Assembly: GCF_016123485.1 (NCBI RefSeq)
Contig: NZ_JADCKQ010000003.1
Location: 1-64,000, forward strand
From: Halocynthiibacter styelae
GTDB taxonomy: Bacteria; Pseudomonadota; Alphaproteobacteria; Rhodobacterales; Rhodobacteraceae
Length of the DNA stretch: 64,000 nt
Reading direction: 5' to 3'
Part shown: positions 16,502 through 24,871 of the stretch, one piece after another
Numbering within the stretch: position 1 is the stretch's first letter
Layout: every line of letters begins with the position of its first letter
Notes under the pieces: model-generated
The model's input: only the letters and a program-made list of their open reading frames with translations
Told to the model about the DNA's origin: nothing
Database searches by the model: none
Program-made: the position numbers and the translations under genes

Positions 16502-17683
16502 TTAGAGGGCGTTGAGCAATTCAACTGTAGGCCAGGCATCCGCAGGCAGGCCAAGGCGGATCTGTTCGGCCTGCACCGCCGCGCGGGTTTTTGCGCCGAG
16601 GATGCCATCAACACCACCCACATCATGGCCGCGCGCCTGAAGCCTGCGTTGCAGGCTTTCCATCTGATTACCGGACAGCGCAGGTGTTGGATTGCCGGCG
16701 TTATAGCGTGCTGCACCTTCCAGGCGGTTGGCGAAATAGGCGGCGGTGGTCACATAGACAAAGCTTTTGTTCCACTCAAAATAGACGTGGAAGTTCGGAT
16801 AGGCGAGAAAGGCCGGGCCGTTGCGCCCCATAGGCAGCAGAACGGATGCTTCCATATTGCCGCGGGCAAGGCCGCCTTCGCGTGCCCGAACGCCCATGCG
16901 TTCCCAGTCACGCACAGACGCCGTGTGGTTCAGGCCGGTGCGTGCCCAATCCAGATCAGAGGGCACAGAGATTTCCTGCAACCAGGGTTCACCCGCGCGC
17001 CAACCAAGGCTGCGCAGCATATTGGCACCGGACAGCAGTGCATCCGGGGCAGAGGTTTTCAGGCTGACCTGACCATCTCCGTCGCCATCAATGCCGTTGC
17101 GGATGATGTCTTCGGGCAGCATCTGCACCATGCCAATTTCACCGGCCCAGGCGCCCTGGGTGCGGGCGGGGTCAAAATTATCACGCTCATACAGTTTCAG
17201 GGCTGCGAACACCTGCGGACGGAAAAGTTCCGGACGGCGGCAGTCATGGGCGAGGGTCACAAGCGAATTCAGCGTGTTGAAGTCGCCCTGCACAGCGCCG
17301 AAATCGGTTTCAAAGGCCCAGAAGGCCAGCAGCACGCCGCGTGACACGCCAAATTCGCGTTCCATTCTGTCAAACACGGCGCTGTAACGTTCCGCATTGC
17401 GGCGACCATTGTTGATGCGGCCCTGGGAAATCAGACGCTGGGAGAAGTCGAGAAAGTCTTTCTGAAACACCCCTTGTGAGCGATCTGCATTCAGCGTGCG
17501 CTGATCCTGGCGGACGTTGGCAAAGAAGCGATCGACAGTGGCGCGATCATGACCTTTCTGCCGGGCTTCACGTTTCAGCCCGTTGACGAAATTGTTGAAA
17601 CCGCCGCCGCAGCTTTGGGCCTGGGCGGTTGCGGTGGAAATCAGCAGGGCAGCGCCTGCAAGCAAAGTTGTAAAACGCATCAC
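16502..17683 (-). CDS. Lytic murein transglycosylase, MltB type, with peptidoglycan-binding domain
   Basis: A 393-residue periplasmic enzyme with a signal peptide (about 1-23, ending ATAQAQ). The catalytic glutamate is E125 in FWAFETDFGAVQG. GAWAGEIGMVQMLPEDII and AAYFANRLEGAARYNAG are further family motifs. The C-terminal 60 residues (MESLQRRLQARGHDVGGVDG) form a PG_binding_1 domain. No lipobox, so it is soluble rather than outer-membrane bound. It comes after cobD on the same strand but behind a terminator. Confidence 0.93.
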   Translation of the reverse strand: MMRFTTLLAGAALLISTATAQAQSCGGGFNNFVNGLKREARQKGHDRATVDRFFANVRQDQRTLNADRSQGVFQKDFLDFSQRLISQGRINNGRRNAERYSAVFDRMEREFGVSRGVLLAFWAFETDFGAVQGDFNTLNSLVTLAHDCRRPELFRPQVFAALKLYERDNFDPARTQGAWAGEIGMVQMLPEDIIRNGIDGDGDGQVSLKTSAPDALLSGANMLRSLGWRAGEPWLQEISVPSDLDWARTGLNHTASVRDWERMGVRAREGGLARGNMEASVLLPMGRNGPAFLAYPNFHVYFEWNKSFVYVTTAAYFANRLEGAARYNAGNPTPALSGNQMESLQRRLQARGHDVGGVDGILGAKTRAAVQAEQIRLGLPADAWPTVELLNAL

Positions 17684-17709
17684 GTGCTCCTGAATGGTCG
17701 CAAAAAATA

Positions 17710-17734
17710 TAGCCCCGGTGGGATGCCGGGGCTA
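17710..17734 (-). terminator. Rho-independent terminator after cobD
   Basis: Perfect stem TAGCCCCGG/CCGGGGCTA with a short loop; on the minus strand it is followed by TATTTTTTGCG. It ends the cobC-cobD unit before the transglycosylase gene. Confidence 0.88.
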
Positions 17735-17749
17735 TGGAAGAATTTCGGG

Positions 17750-18676
17750 TCAGCCGATTGCGCAGATCATTGCCAGGGCAAAGGCAATGGCAACCACCAC
17801 AACCCAGCTATGCCAGAGCGTATTGCAGGCAGCTTCGACTTCGCCCGGGCCGATGTCTTTGCGGCCATTTTCGTTCACCCAAGGGAAATCGCGCATTTCA
17901 CCTTCATAGGAACGCGGGCCGGACAGGGCGACATTCAGGGCGCGGGCCATGGCGGCTTCGGGCCAGCCGGCGTTGGGGGAACGGTGTTTGATTGCATCAT
18001 TACGGATGTCATTGAAAGACGTGCGGGTCTGGGTCGCGACCAGAATGATCAGCGCGGTCAGGCGCGCAGGGATCCAGTTCAGCACATCATCAAGACGCGC
18101 CGCCGCCCAGCCAAAAGCACTGTGGCGTGGGGTGCGATAGCCGATCATGGAATCTGCGGTGTTCACGACCTTATAGATCAGAAGGCCCGGCAGACCGCCG
18201 ATGATGAACCAGAAAACCGGGGCCACCAGCCCGTCAGAGAAATTCTCAGCCGCGCTTTCAATGGCGGCGCGGGATACGCCTGCGCGGGACATATCTTTGG
18301 TATCACGTCCGACAATGCGGGACACCATGGTTGCACCATCGCGTGTGGACATGCGCAGCCCATCAGCCACGGCCTGCACATGTTGCACCAGCGAACGCTG
18401 CGCCAGCAGGAACGCCCCGATCAGCGCAGACCAGAACCAGCCCAACGGCAGATGGGTGATGATGCAGCCAAGGATGCCGGCCGTGACAACAAGGGTAATA
18501 CAGACAAGGATGCCATTCACCTTACGGGTGCTATCTGGGTCGTCATCATCGTTAAAGCGCTGATCCAGCCAGCCAATGACACGGCCCATCGCCACCGCCG
18601 GATGCGGGATTTTGGACCAGAGCGACTTCGGATCACCAAGAACGGCGTCGAGCAAAAGGGCGAGTACAGGTATCAT
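17750..18676 (-). CDS. cobD: Adenosylcobinamide-phosphate synthase (CobD/CbiB)
   Basis: A 308-residue inner-membrane enzyme that attaches aminopropanol (phosphate) to adenosylcobyric acid in cobalamin synthesis. Several membrane segments are visible (for example VCITLVVTAGILGCIIT and VVVVAIAFALAMICAI). Family motifs include the N-terminal LLLDAVLGDPKSLWSKIPHP and NFSDGLVAPVFWFIIGGLPG. Symbols follow Pseudomonas denitrificans usage; in Salmonella this is cbiB. The start overlaps the cobC stop by four bases, so the two are coupled. Confidence 0.94.
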   Translation of the reverse strand: MIPVLALLLDAVLGDPKSLWSKIPHPAVAMGRVIGWLDQRFNDDDDPDSTRKVNGILVCITLVVTAGILGCIITHLPLGWFWSALIGAFLLAQRSLVQHVQAVADGLRMSTRDGATMVSRIVGRDTKDMSRAGVSRAAIESAAENFSDGLVAPVFWFIIGGLPGLLIYKVVNTADSMIGYRTPRHSAFGWAAARLDDVLNWIPARLTALIILVATQTRTSFNDIRNDAIKHRSPNAGWPEAAMARALNVALSGPRSYEGEMRDFPWVNENGRKDIGPGEVEAACNTLWHSWVVVVAIAFALAMICAIG

Positions 18677-19650
18677 ACCAGGTGTTCCATCTCAGCAATT
18701 GCGGTTTCCAGCTGCGCCCATTCATGGGGATGCCCGGGCAGGCCCAGCCGGATATATGTTTCGGAATAAGGGAATATCCGCGTCCAGATATGGTGTCGGG
18801 CCATGTGGTTTTGCAAGGCCTTCGCGTCAGCAACCTCATACAGGCGGAAAAGTGTCGTTCCGCGCGGGTTTTCTGCCCCGGCTGCGGTCATGATCGCGTC
18901 CAGGCGGTCCGTATCTGATGCCAGGCGCGCACGGGTTTCCTGGGCCCATGTCAGATCTTTCAACGCCTGTTCCCCGGCTTCCAGTGCCGGGCCGGATACA
19001 GACCATGGCCCCAGGATTTCGCGCAGGTGCGCAATCAGTTTCGGATCGCCAATCGCAAAACCTAGGCGCAATCCGGCAAGCCCCCAGAATTTGCCAAAGC
19101 TTTTCAGGACAATGGTGCCAGGGATTGCGGCGCGGGCGATATGGGTTTCATCCGGGCAGACATCACAGAAGCTTTCGTCAATCACGGTGAAGTCAGTGTT
19201 CAGTTCGTCAGTATGCCACAGCCGCCCATCAGGATTATTTGGGTGCACAACAACGCGCGTGTCAGCGTTGTCCTCAACCACCTGCCATGTGTGATTGCGG
19301 AAAGAGGCTGCATGTTCGTTATAGGTTGGGGTGGTGATCTGTACCGTATCGCCTTGCATCAGGGCAGGCAGGCGCGCAATTGCTGCAGAGGCACCGTGGC
19401 AGGGCAGAATATCGGCCCCATCTGGTACGTTCCAGAACTGGCGCGCGGCGTCACATAACAGGTTCACAGCCTGACGGTCAGGGAGACGTGTCCAGGCGTC
19501 GGACGTGAACACCGGCAGGGGCCAGGGGATCGGGTTAATGCCAGTGGAAAGATCCAGCCAGTCCTGGCGTGCACCTCCGAATTCGGCCATGGCAGCATCA
19601 AGCCCGCCGCCATGATCACGTTTTGACTGTTCCGTTTGAGTGGCGTGCAT
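18673..19650 (-). CDS. cobC: Threonine-phosphate decarboxylase / cobalamin PLP enzyme (CobC)
   Basis: A class I/II aminotransferase-fold PLP protein of about 325 residues that supplies the aminopropanol phosphate moiety. The N-terminus HGGGLDAAMAEFGG and LDLSTGINPIPWP are CobC signatures; PLP lysine K187 lies in VLKSFGKFWGLAGLRLG and D158 in VIDESF. I chose the ATG at 19650 (GGGCCAGGA upstream); a TTG at 19668 is also open. First gene of the cobC-cobD unit. A short B12-box-like sequence lies upstream. Confidence 0.92.
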   Translation of the reverse strand: MHATQTEQSKRDHGGGLDAAMAEFGGARQDWLDLSTGINPIPWPLPVFTSDAWTRLPDRQAVNLLCDAARQFWNVPDGADILPCHGASAAIARLPALMQGDTVQITTPTYNEHAASFRNHTWQVVEDNADTRVVVHPNNPDGRLWHTDELNTDFTVIDESFCDVCPDETHIARAAIPGTIVLKSFGKFWGLAGLRLGFAIGDPKLIAHLREILGPWSVSGPALEAGEQALKDLTWAQETRARLASDTDRLDAIMTAAGAENPRGTTLFRLYEVADAKALQNHMARHHIWTRIFPYSETYIRLGLPGHPHEWAQLETAIAEMEHLV

Positions 19651-19749
19651 ATCCTGGCCCTTTGACAAAGCAAATTTGAATCGCTTGCTGACTTTTAGCT
19701 TTAGCTTCGCCTGGAGAAAAGGTTGAGAGACGATTCGTTTCCGGTTTCA

Positions 19750-19764
19750 TTTGCAAATTGCAAA
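19750..19764. promoter_or_regulatory. Palindrome TTTGCAA-A-TTGCAAA upstream of cobC
   Basis: Two perfect seven-base half sites around one central base, about 100 bases before the cobC start. The symmetry suits a dimeric repressor or activator; which one is unknown. Confidence 0.4.
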
Positions 19765-19808
19765 AATCGTTATTTCAGAAAGATATAGGGCCGCATACAG
19801 GTGCCCAC

Positions 19809-19818
19809 GGCAGGTCTC
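19809..19818 (-). promoter_or_regulatory. B12-box-like sequence upstream of cobC
   Basis: On the minus strand the sequence reads CGAGACCTGCCGTG, matching the GGAGACCTGCC core of the cobalamin riboswitch B12 box. It is about 160 bases before the cobC start. The other conserved riboswitch blocks (CCGCAACTG, GCCACTG) are not seen, so it may be a degenerate or short variant, or chance. Confidence 0.3.
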
Positions 19819-20132
19819 GATATTGTGACATCCTGTGTGCCAGCCCTCAGATCAGATATGGTATCTGCGCCAGCGCATCAACAAAATCAGGGCAAATGAG
19901 AGCAATATTGATCACCTGAATATCATTTGGGCCATTGAATTTTGGGTCGTATTTTAAGGTGTGAGCTGAATTGAGGAAATTTCCCAGGGAACGGAGCAGG
20001 TTTTTGCCGGAATATCAGGGGTTAAGAGAAAACAGTATTTTTCCTGGTGATTTTGATCTTTTGTCCAGGTGGCGAAGAATATCAGAAACGGTTAAAAATT
20101 TTGAACCCTTAGAGGTTGTTTTGGAGGAAAGT

Positions 20133-20495
20133 GTGCGTATTCTGATTGTCGAAGAAAAACTGGAGCTGGGTACGCTCTGGAAGCGGCATCTGGAACGCGC
20201 AGGTTGTGATGTGACACTGGCCACTGGCCAGGATGCAGCAACCGAAATACTGAACGCAGGAACATTCTCAGTCATCATCCTGGATCTGGTGCTTGAGCAC
20301 GGCAGTGCACTTGCGCTTGCAGACTATGCCAGTTTCCGTCAACCGGATGCACAGGTGGTCTTCGTCACCAATACCTCCTTCTTTTCAGATGGCACCCTGT
20401 TTCAGCATATCCCCAATCTGCGCGCGGTGGTGCAGCGCGAAACACCACCGGCTGATCTGACGGAAATGGTGCGCTATTACGCCGAAAGCCCCTGA
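20133..20495 (+). CDS. Stand-alone receiver-domain protein, degenerate
   Basis: A single response-regulator receiver of 120 residues without output domain. I chose the GTG at 20133 because TTGGAGGAAA precedes it and RILIVEE is the first receiver strand. The phospho-acceptor candidate is D51 in IILDLVLEHG and T79 follows strand 4 (VVFVTN). The conserved lysine of the usual K-P motif is absent: the matching stretch reads AVVQRETPP. The acidic pair is EE rather than DD. Phosphorylation may therefore be altered. Overlaps the convergent gene by 19 bases. Confidence 0.75.
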   Translation: MRILIVEEKLELGTLWKRHLERAGCDVTLATGQDAATEILNAGTFSVIILDLVLEHGSALALADYASFRQPDAQVVFVTNTSFFSDGTLFQHIPNLRAVVQRETPPADLTEMVRYYAESP

Positions 20496-21466
20496 TCCCG
20501 CCCGTGCGGTTCTGAATAGTTGATCTGCGGGTTCACCGGAATGATCCGGTGCGGGTTAATGGTTTCATGGCTGTAATGATAATGCCGCACGATATGCTGC
20601 ATATTCACCGTTTCTGCGATGCCGGGCATTTGGAACAGCTCCCGTGTATAGGTCCATAGGTTCGTGAAGTCCGTCAGGCGATTCCGGTTGCATTTGAAAT
20701 GCAGATGGTAGACCGGATCAAAGCGGATCAATGTGGTAAACAGACGCCAATCCGCTTCGGTCAGCTGATCCCCCAGAAGATAACGGTTTTCAGACAGGTG
20801 ATCTTCCAGCCAGTCCAGGGCGTCAAACAGGGTGTGTACCGCGTCGTCATAGGCGTTCTGGCTGGTGGCAAAGCCGGACTTATAAACTCCGTTGTTCACA
20901 TCTGAATAGATCCGCGTGTTGATGGTCTCGATGTTTCCACGAAGCTCCTCAGGCCAGAAATCCAGGGTGTTCCCGGTGATCCCGTCAAAAGCACTGTTGA
21001 ACATGCGGATGATCTCGGAACTTTCATTGGAAACGATGCGGTTGGTTTCTTTGTCCCAGAGAACCGGCACAGTCACACGTGTCGTGACATCCGGGGTGTC
21101 GCGCAGATAGACGTCGCGCATAAAACGGTTCCCCATCAGCAGATCACCGGTTGCGCCCTGGTCATCGGTTTCAAATGTCCAGCCGTCCCCCAGCATATCC
21201 GGATGCACGACAGAGACATCAATATGATCTTCCAGCCCTTTCAGTTTGCGGAAAATCAGGGCGCGATGGGCCCAGGGGCAGGCGTGAGACACATAAAGAT
21301 GATAACGCCCGCTTTCAGCCCTGAAACCACCTCGCCCGGTTGCTCCGGCATTGCCATCCGCAGTCACCCAGTTGCGAAACCCGGCCTCCTGGCGTTTGAA
21401 TTTTCCGCCTTCAGAAGCTGTGTCATACCAGCTGTCCTGCCAGTTGCCGTTTACAAGCAATCCCAT
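20477..21466 (-). CDS. Glutathionyl-hydroquinone reductase (YqjG/ECM4-type glutathione transferase)
   Basis: About 329 residues of the Xi-class glutathione transferase family, which removes glutathione from glutathionyl-hydroquinones. Catalytic C63 lies in VSHACPWAHRAL; GDGWTF, the ETNRIVSNESSEIIRM block and ADWRLFTTLIRFDPVYH in the helical domain are family motifs. I chose the ATG at 21466 (MGLLVNGNW) with GGAGAAAC upstream; the frame is open 20 codons further. Its end overlaps the receiver gene tail to tail. Confidence 0.93.
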   Translation of the reverse strand: MGLLVNGNWQDSWYDTASEGGKFKRQEAGFRNWVTADGNAGATGRGGFRAESGRYHLYVSHACPWAHRALIFRKLKGLEDHIDVSVVHPDMLGDGWTFETDDQGATGDLLMGNRFMRDVYLRDTPDVTTRVTVPVLWDKETNRIVSNESSEIIRMFNSAFDGITGNTLDFWPEELRGNIETINTRIYSDVNNGVYKSGFATSQNAYDDAVHTLFDALDWLEDHLSENRYLLGDQLTEADWRLFTTLIRFDPVYHLHFKCNRNRLTDFTNLWTYTRELFQMPGIAETVNMQHIVRHYHYSHETINPHRIIPVNPQINYSEPHGRDQGLSA

Positions 21467-21726
21467 CCTGTTTCTCCGCATTGTGTTTCCAACAGTGAAT
21501 GTAACGCAGCTGTGGCTTAAACCCATCGCAGATCCGCGCGCAGGATCTGTGCGTCTGGTATCAGAAGAAGATCAGGCGGGCTGGCTGCTTTCTTGTCAGG
21601 GGGATATGGTGGTAATGCACCTTAAGATTGTGTTTTTGCTGCCGCAAAGCTGGCACCATACAAAAGGTTAACTTGATTTTCACCGTGACCACGCGATGAT
21701 GGGGGTGGGTGATGAAAAGGTTGAAC

Positions 21727-22077
21727 ATGTCTACATATATTTCTCCGGAAGTGCAGGAAGGTCTGGATCAGGCCCGCCTGAAAGCTGAAAAACGCAGCAG
21801 CCGTCTGCGGGTCCAGGTGGATGACCGGATGTTTCCGGTGCTGAAACTCTGGGATACAGGGTTTTCTCTGGATGCGGCGGATGCACCAAACCTGCGTGGC
21901 CTGGTGGATCTTTATGATGGGTCACGTCATCTGTATCAGTGTCTGATCGTGGCATCAGAAGAAGAATTCGGCCGGATGAATTACGACTTTAAGCGCAGCA
22001 CCCCGGTTCTGGATCAGGCACCGCTGGATTTTGTGCGTGACGAAGATGCACCGATTGCGCTTCTGGGATCGTCCTAA
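21727..22077 (+). CDS. Unknown protein with faint PilZ-like pattern
   Basis: About 117 residues from the ATG at 21727, which has AAAAGG six bases upstream; an ATG at 21712 is also possible. No signal or membrane segment. The order RLRVQ, then LWDTGFSLD, then GLVDLYDGSRHLYQCLIV loosely recalls the arginine motif, the D/N-x-S-x-x-G motif and the barrel of PilZ domains, but the match is weak. Convergent with the L,D-transpeptidase, whose stop codon overlaps its own. Confidence 0.6.
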   Translation: MSTYISPEVQEGLDQARLKAEKRSSRLRVQVDDRMFPVLKLWDTGFSLDAADAPNLRGLVDLYDGSRHLYQCLIVASEEEFGRMNYDFKRSTPVLDQAPLDFVRDEDAPIALLGSS

Positions 22078-22613
22078 GGCCGGATTTCAACTGTGGTGCC
22101 CATTGGGGTGATGCGCCACAGTTCTTCGATCTCGGTATCTGAAACCGCGATACAACCCGCCGTCCAGTCCCAGGGAATTGTGGGGTTGCCGGAACGCGCG
22201 TTTGGCTGCCCATGAATGAAGATGTCGCCGCCAGGTGATACGCCTTCCGCTGAGGCCCGGGCACGATCTTCAGCCTGCGGGTAATCAATGCCCAAAGACA
22301 GATGATAAGCACTTTGCGGATTACGCCGGTCGATGGTGAACAGACCTTCCGGCGTCTTGCCATCCCCTTCCTGAAACTTATCCCCGGCGGGTTCAAACCC
22401 AAGTGCGATAGTATAGGTCCGCAAGGCTGCCCCGTCGCGAAACACGGTCAGGCGGCGTTCGGACTTCTCAATCAGGATGTGGTCTATCTGCCCGGTCAGT
22501 GGTTCCAGGGGCAGCGGGGCTGGCGCGAGATAAAGCTGCCAGTAAATCGCCCCGGCGAGAATCGCGCAGATCGCAATAATCGCCAGGGCAAGGTTTCTTA
22601 AGAAGCGTTTCAC
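22074..22613 (-). CDS. L,D-transpeptidase (YkuD domain)
   Basis: A 179-residue protein anchored by an N-terminal segment (NLALAIIAICAILAGAIYW) with the YkuD catalytic domain in the periplasm. DIFIHGQPN holds the conserved His and TAGCIAVSD the catalytic Cys. Such enzymes cross-link peptidoglycan or attach proteins to it. The start overlaps the PatB stop by four bases, so it is translated after that gene. Confidence 0.9.
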   Translation of the reverse strand: MKRFLRNLALAIIAICAILAGAIYWQLYLAPAPLPLEPLTGQIDHILIEKSERRLTVFRDGAALRTYTIALGFEPAGDKFQEGDGKTPEGLFTIDRRNPQSAYHLSLGIDYPQAEDRARASAEGVSPGGDIFIHGQPNARSGNPTIPWDWTAGCIAVSDTEIEELWRITPMGTTVEIRP

Positions 22614-23782
22614 TGCAGGTCGCTGAAGGCGTCTTTCAGGCGTTTCACAGCCTCAATGATATTGGCGCGCGGGGTTGCGAAATTGAACCGCAGGTACTGT
22701 TCACCGCCCTTGCCAAAAGTGATCCCGTGGTTCGCGGCAATCCTTGCATCTTTCTGGACACGTTCAATATATTCCGCAGGCTCCATTCCCGTGCCGGAAA
22801 AATCAGCCCAGGATAGATAGGTCGCTTCCATCGGCATGGATTTCACGCCAGGAATGGAGTTCAGCCCTTCATCCAGGATGCGGCGGTTTTCATCAAGATA
22901 CGCGATCAGTGCATCAAGCCAGGCCGCGCCTTCTTCGGAATATGCGGCCTCGGCCATGAACAGACCAAAGGAGTTCGGGGAAATCCCCATCGCGGCCATC
23001 CGCGCAGCAAACCGTTTGCGCAGGGCTTCGTCGTGGATGATCACATTGCCGGAATGGCTGCCCGCGATGTTGAAAGTCTTTGTGGTGGCGGTCATCATCA
23101 CTAGGCGATCCGTCACGCTGTCATCGACATTTGCCATCGGAATATGGGTTGCGCCCGGGAAGACCAGATCATGGTGAATTTCATCAGACACCAGGATCAG
23201 ATCGTGACGTTTCGCAAAATCAACCACGCCCTGAAGTTCGTCCTGTGACCAGACGCGCCCGCCCGGGTTATGCGGGGAGCAGAACACCAGCATGGTTTCA
23301 TCGCCGGTCATCATCGCATCATAAGCCGCGAAATCGAGCTTATATTTGCCAGCCTCAACAACCAGCGGGCATTCAACCACTTCGCGTTCCGCCGCTTCGA
23401 TCACACGGGCAAAGGCGTGGTAAACCGGGGTGAATAAGACGATTTTATCGCCAGGTTTTGTGAATGCATCGACACACATGGCGGTGCCGTTCACAAGCCC
23501 GTGGGTCGTGAAGATCTCTTCCGGCGCAACCTCCCAGTTATGGCGGGTTTTCATCCAGTTGCAGATCGCCGCGCGATAATCACCTTCATCGCCGTAATAT
23601 CCATAAACGCCATAATCCGCCATTTTCGCCAGCGCATCCTGCACAGATTGCGGCGGGCGGAAGTCCATATCAGCCACCCACATGGCGATACCTTCATCAT
23701 TTGGCACGCCGTAAACGGCATCCATCGCGTCCCATTTTACAGAATGGGTGCCGCGGCGTTCAATCATCTCGTCGAAATTCAT
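22610..23782 (-). CDS. PLP-dependent C-S lyase, MalY/PatB family
   Basis: About 390 residues of fold type I. VSDEIHHDLVFPG holds the cofactor Asp and MTATTKTFNIAG the PLP lysine; WVADMDFRPPQSVQDAL at the N-terminus is typical of MalY/PatB cystathionine beta-lyases, which split cystathionine or cysteine conjugates to pyruvate, ammonia and a thiol. I chose the ATG at 23782 (MNFDEMIERRGTHSVKWD) with GAAGGAAAG upstream rather than the far ATG at 23827. Divergent from the deformylase cluster. Confidence 0.9.
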   Translation of the reverse strand: MNFDEMIERRGTHSVKWDAMDAVYGVPNDEGIAMWVADMDFRPPQSVQDALAKMADYGVYGYYGDEGDYRAAICNWMKTRHNWEVAPEEIFTTHGLVNGTAMCVDAFTKPGDKIVLFTPVYHAFARVIEAAEREVVECPLVVEAGKYKLDFAAYDAMMTGDETMLVFCSPHNPGGRVWSQDELQGVVDFAKRHDLILVSDEIHHDLVFPGATHIPMANVDDSVTDRLVMMTATTKTFNIAGSHSGNVIIHDEALRKRFAARMAAMGISPNSFGLFMAEAAYSEEGAAWLDALIAYLDENRRILDEGLNSIPGVKSMPMEATYLSWADFSGTGMEPAEYIERVQKDARIAANHGITFGKGGEQYLRFNFATPRANIIEAVKRLKDAFSDLQ

Positions 23783-23870
23783 GATCTTTCCTTCTTCGGT
23801 TGCGGTGAAGTTACAGGCTTTATTCACAGGTGCAAGAGGCGTTGCACGCGCGGTCAGGATCGCCTAAATC

Positions 23871-24398
23871 ATGCCCATGACACTACGCCCGATCCTGATC
23901 CATCCCGACCCGCGCCTGAAAAAGGCCTGTGCCCCGGTTGAAACCATCACAGATGAGCTGCGCAAGCTTTCTGATGATATGCTTGAAACCATGTATGACG
24001 CGCCGGGCATTGGCCTGGCCGCGCCGCAGATTGGTATTCTGCAGCGCCTGATCGTGCTGGACTGCGAGAAAGAAGGCGATTCAACGCCTGATCCCATCGT
24101 GATGTTTAATCCGGAAGTTATTCAGGCCGGTGATGATCTCAGCGTTTATGAAGAAGGCTGCCTGTCGATCCCGGATCAATTCGCCGAAGTCACCCGCCCG
24201 GCCGAAGTCGCTGTGCGCTGGACTGATCGTGACGGCGCAGTGCGTGAAGCTGAATTTGACGGGCTTTGGGCAACGTGTGTGCAGCATGAAATTGATCACC
24301 TGGATGGCAAGCTGTTCATTGATTATCTGAAGCCGCTGAAACGTCAGATGATCACCCGTAAGATGCAGAAACTAAAGCGTGAACTGGCGCGGGGGTAA
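23871..24398 (+). CDS. def: Peptide deformylase, active type (first of three)
   Basis: Removes the formyl group from the N-terminus of new proteins. All three motifs are intact: GIGLAAPQIG, EGCLSIP with metal ligand Cys, and QHEIDHLDG with two His ligands and the catalytic Glu. The C-terminal basic helix (MITRKMQKLKRELARG) is present. Two in-frame ATGs lie at 23871 and 23877. First gene of the unit def-def-def-like-fmt. Confidence 0.96.
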   Translation: MPMTLRPILIHPDPRLKKACAPVETITDELRKLSDDMLETMYDAPGIGLAAPQIGILQRLIVLDCEKEGDSTPDPIVMFNPEVIQAGDDLSVYEEGCLSIPDQFAEVTRPAEVAVRWTDRDGAVREAEFDGLWATCVQHEIDHLDGKLFIDYLKPLKRQMITRKMQKLKRELARG

Positions 24399-24403
24399 GC
24401 GCC

Positions 24404-24871
24404 ATGATCCGCAAAATTATCCTGCACCCTGATCCGGTTCTGCGTCAGATTTGCGAACCAGTCACGCGGTTTGATGAGATGCTGGATACGCTGATCGCGG
24501 ATATGTTTGAAACCATGTATGATGCGCCCGGTCGCGGTCTTGCTGCGCCGCAGGTGGGTATTCCGCTGCGCCTGTTTGTGATGGATACCACTTGGAAAGA
24601 GGGCACTCGCAGCCCGCAGGTTCTGGTGAATCCGGAAGTGATCGGTGCGTCTGAGGCGACACAAACGCTTGACGAAGGTTGCCTGTCTATCCCCGGTATT
24701 CTGACGCCGGTGACCCGCCCTGCTGTGGTAAGGATGCGCTGGCAGGATCAGACAGGGCAGGTGGTGGAGGGCGAATTCGCCGGTTTCGCCAGTGCCTGTA
24801 CACAACACGAACTGGACCACCTGAACGGGGTGCTGTCCATTGATTATCAGGAGAAACCCCATGCAGGGTAA
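24404..24871 (+). CDS. Second peptide deformylase paralogue
   Basis: A 155-residue deformylase with complete motifs: GRGLAAPQVG, EGCLSIPG (C93) and QHELDHLNG (H135, E136, H139). It is shorter than its neighbour because the C-terminal basic helix is missing; it ends at [15 protein letters not shown]. Probably an active enzyme with different substrate preference or ribosome contact. Five bases separate it from def, and its end overlaps the start of the third paralogue by 11 bases. Confidence 0.9.
   Translation: MIRKIILHPDPVLRQICEPVTRFDEMLDTLIADMFETMYDAPGRGLAAPQVGIPLRLFVMDTTWKEGTRSPQVLVNPEVIGASEATQTLDEGCLSIPGILTPVTRPAVVRMRWQDQTGQVVEGEFAGFASACTQHELDHLNGVLSIDYQEKPHAG

Larger units (their letters stand above)
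19651..20132. other. Divergent regulatory gap between cobC and the receiver gene
   Basis: About 480 bases without a supported gene, AT-richer than its flanks. It holds a palindrome at 19750-19764, a B12-box-like stretch at 19809-19818 (minus strand), and the start signals of the receiver gene. The frame of the receiver gene is open back to 19971, but that part has poor codon character and no good start. Confidence 0.6.

Noticed and set aside
17549-18769. A 406-codon plus-strand open frame across mltB-like and cobD genes
   Set aside because: Antisense to well-supported minus-strand genes and crosses a terminator; His/Gly-rich composition of a shadow frame.
19971-20132. N-terminal extension of the receiver gene
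   Set aside because: No receiver homology, poor coding character, and GGAGGAAA points to the GTG at 20133.
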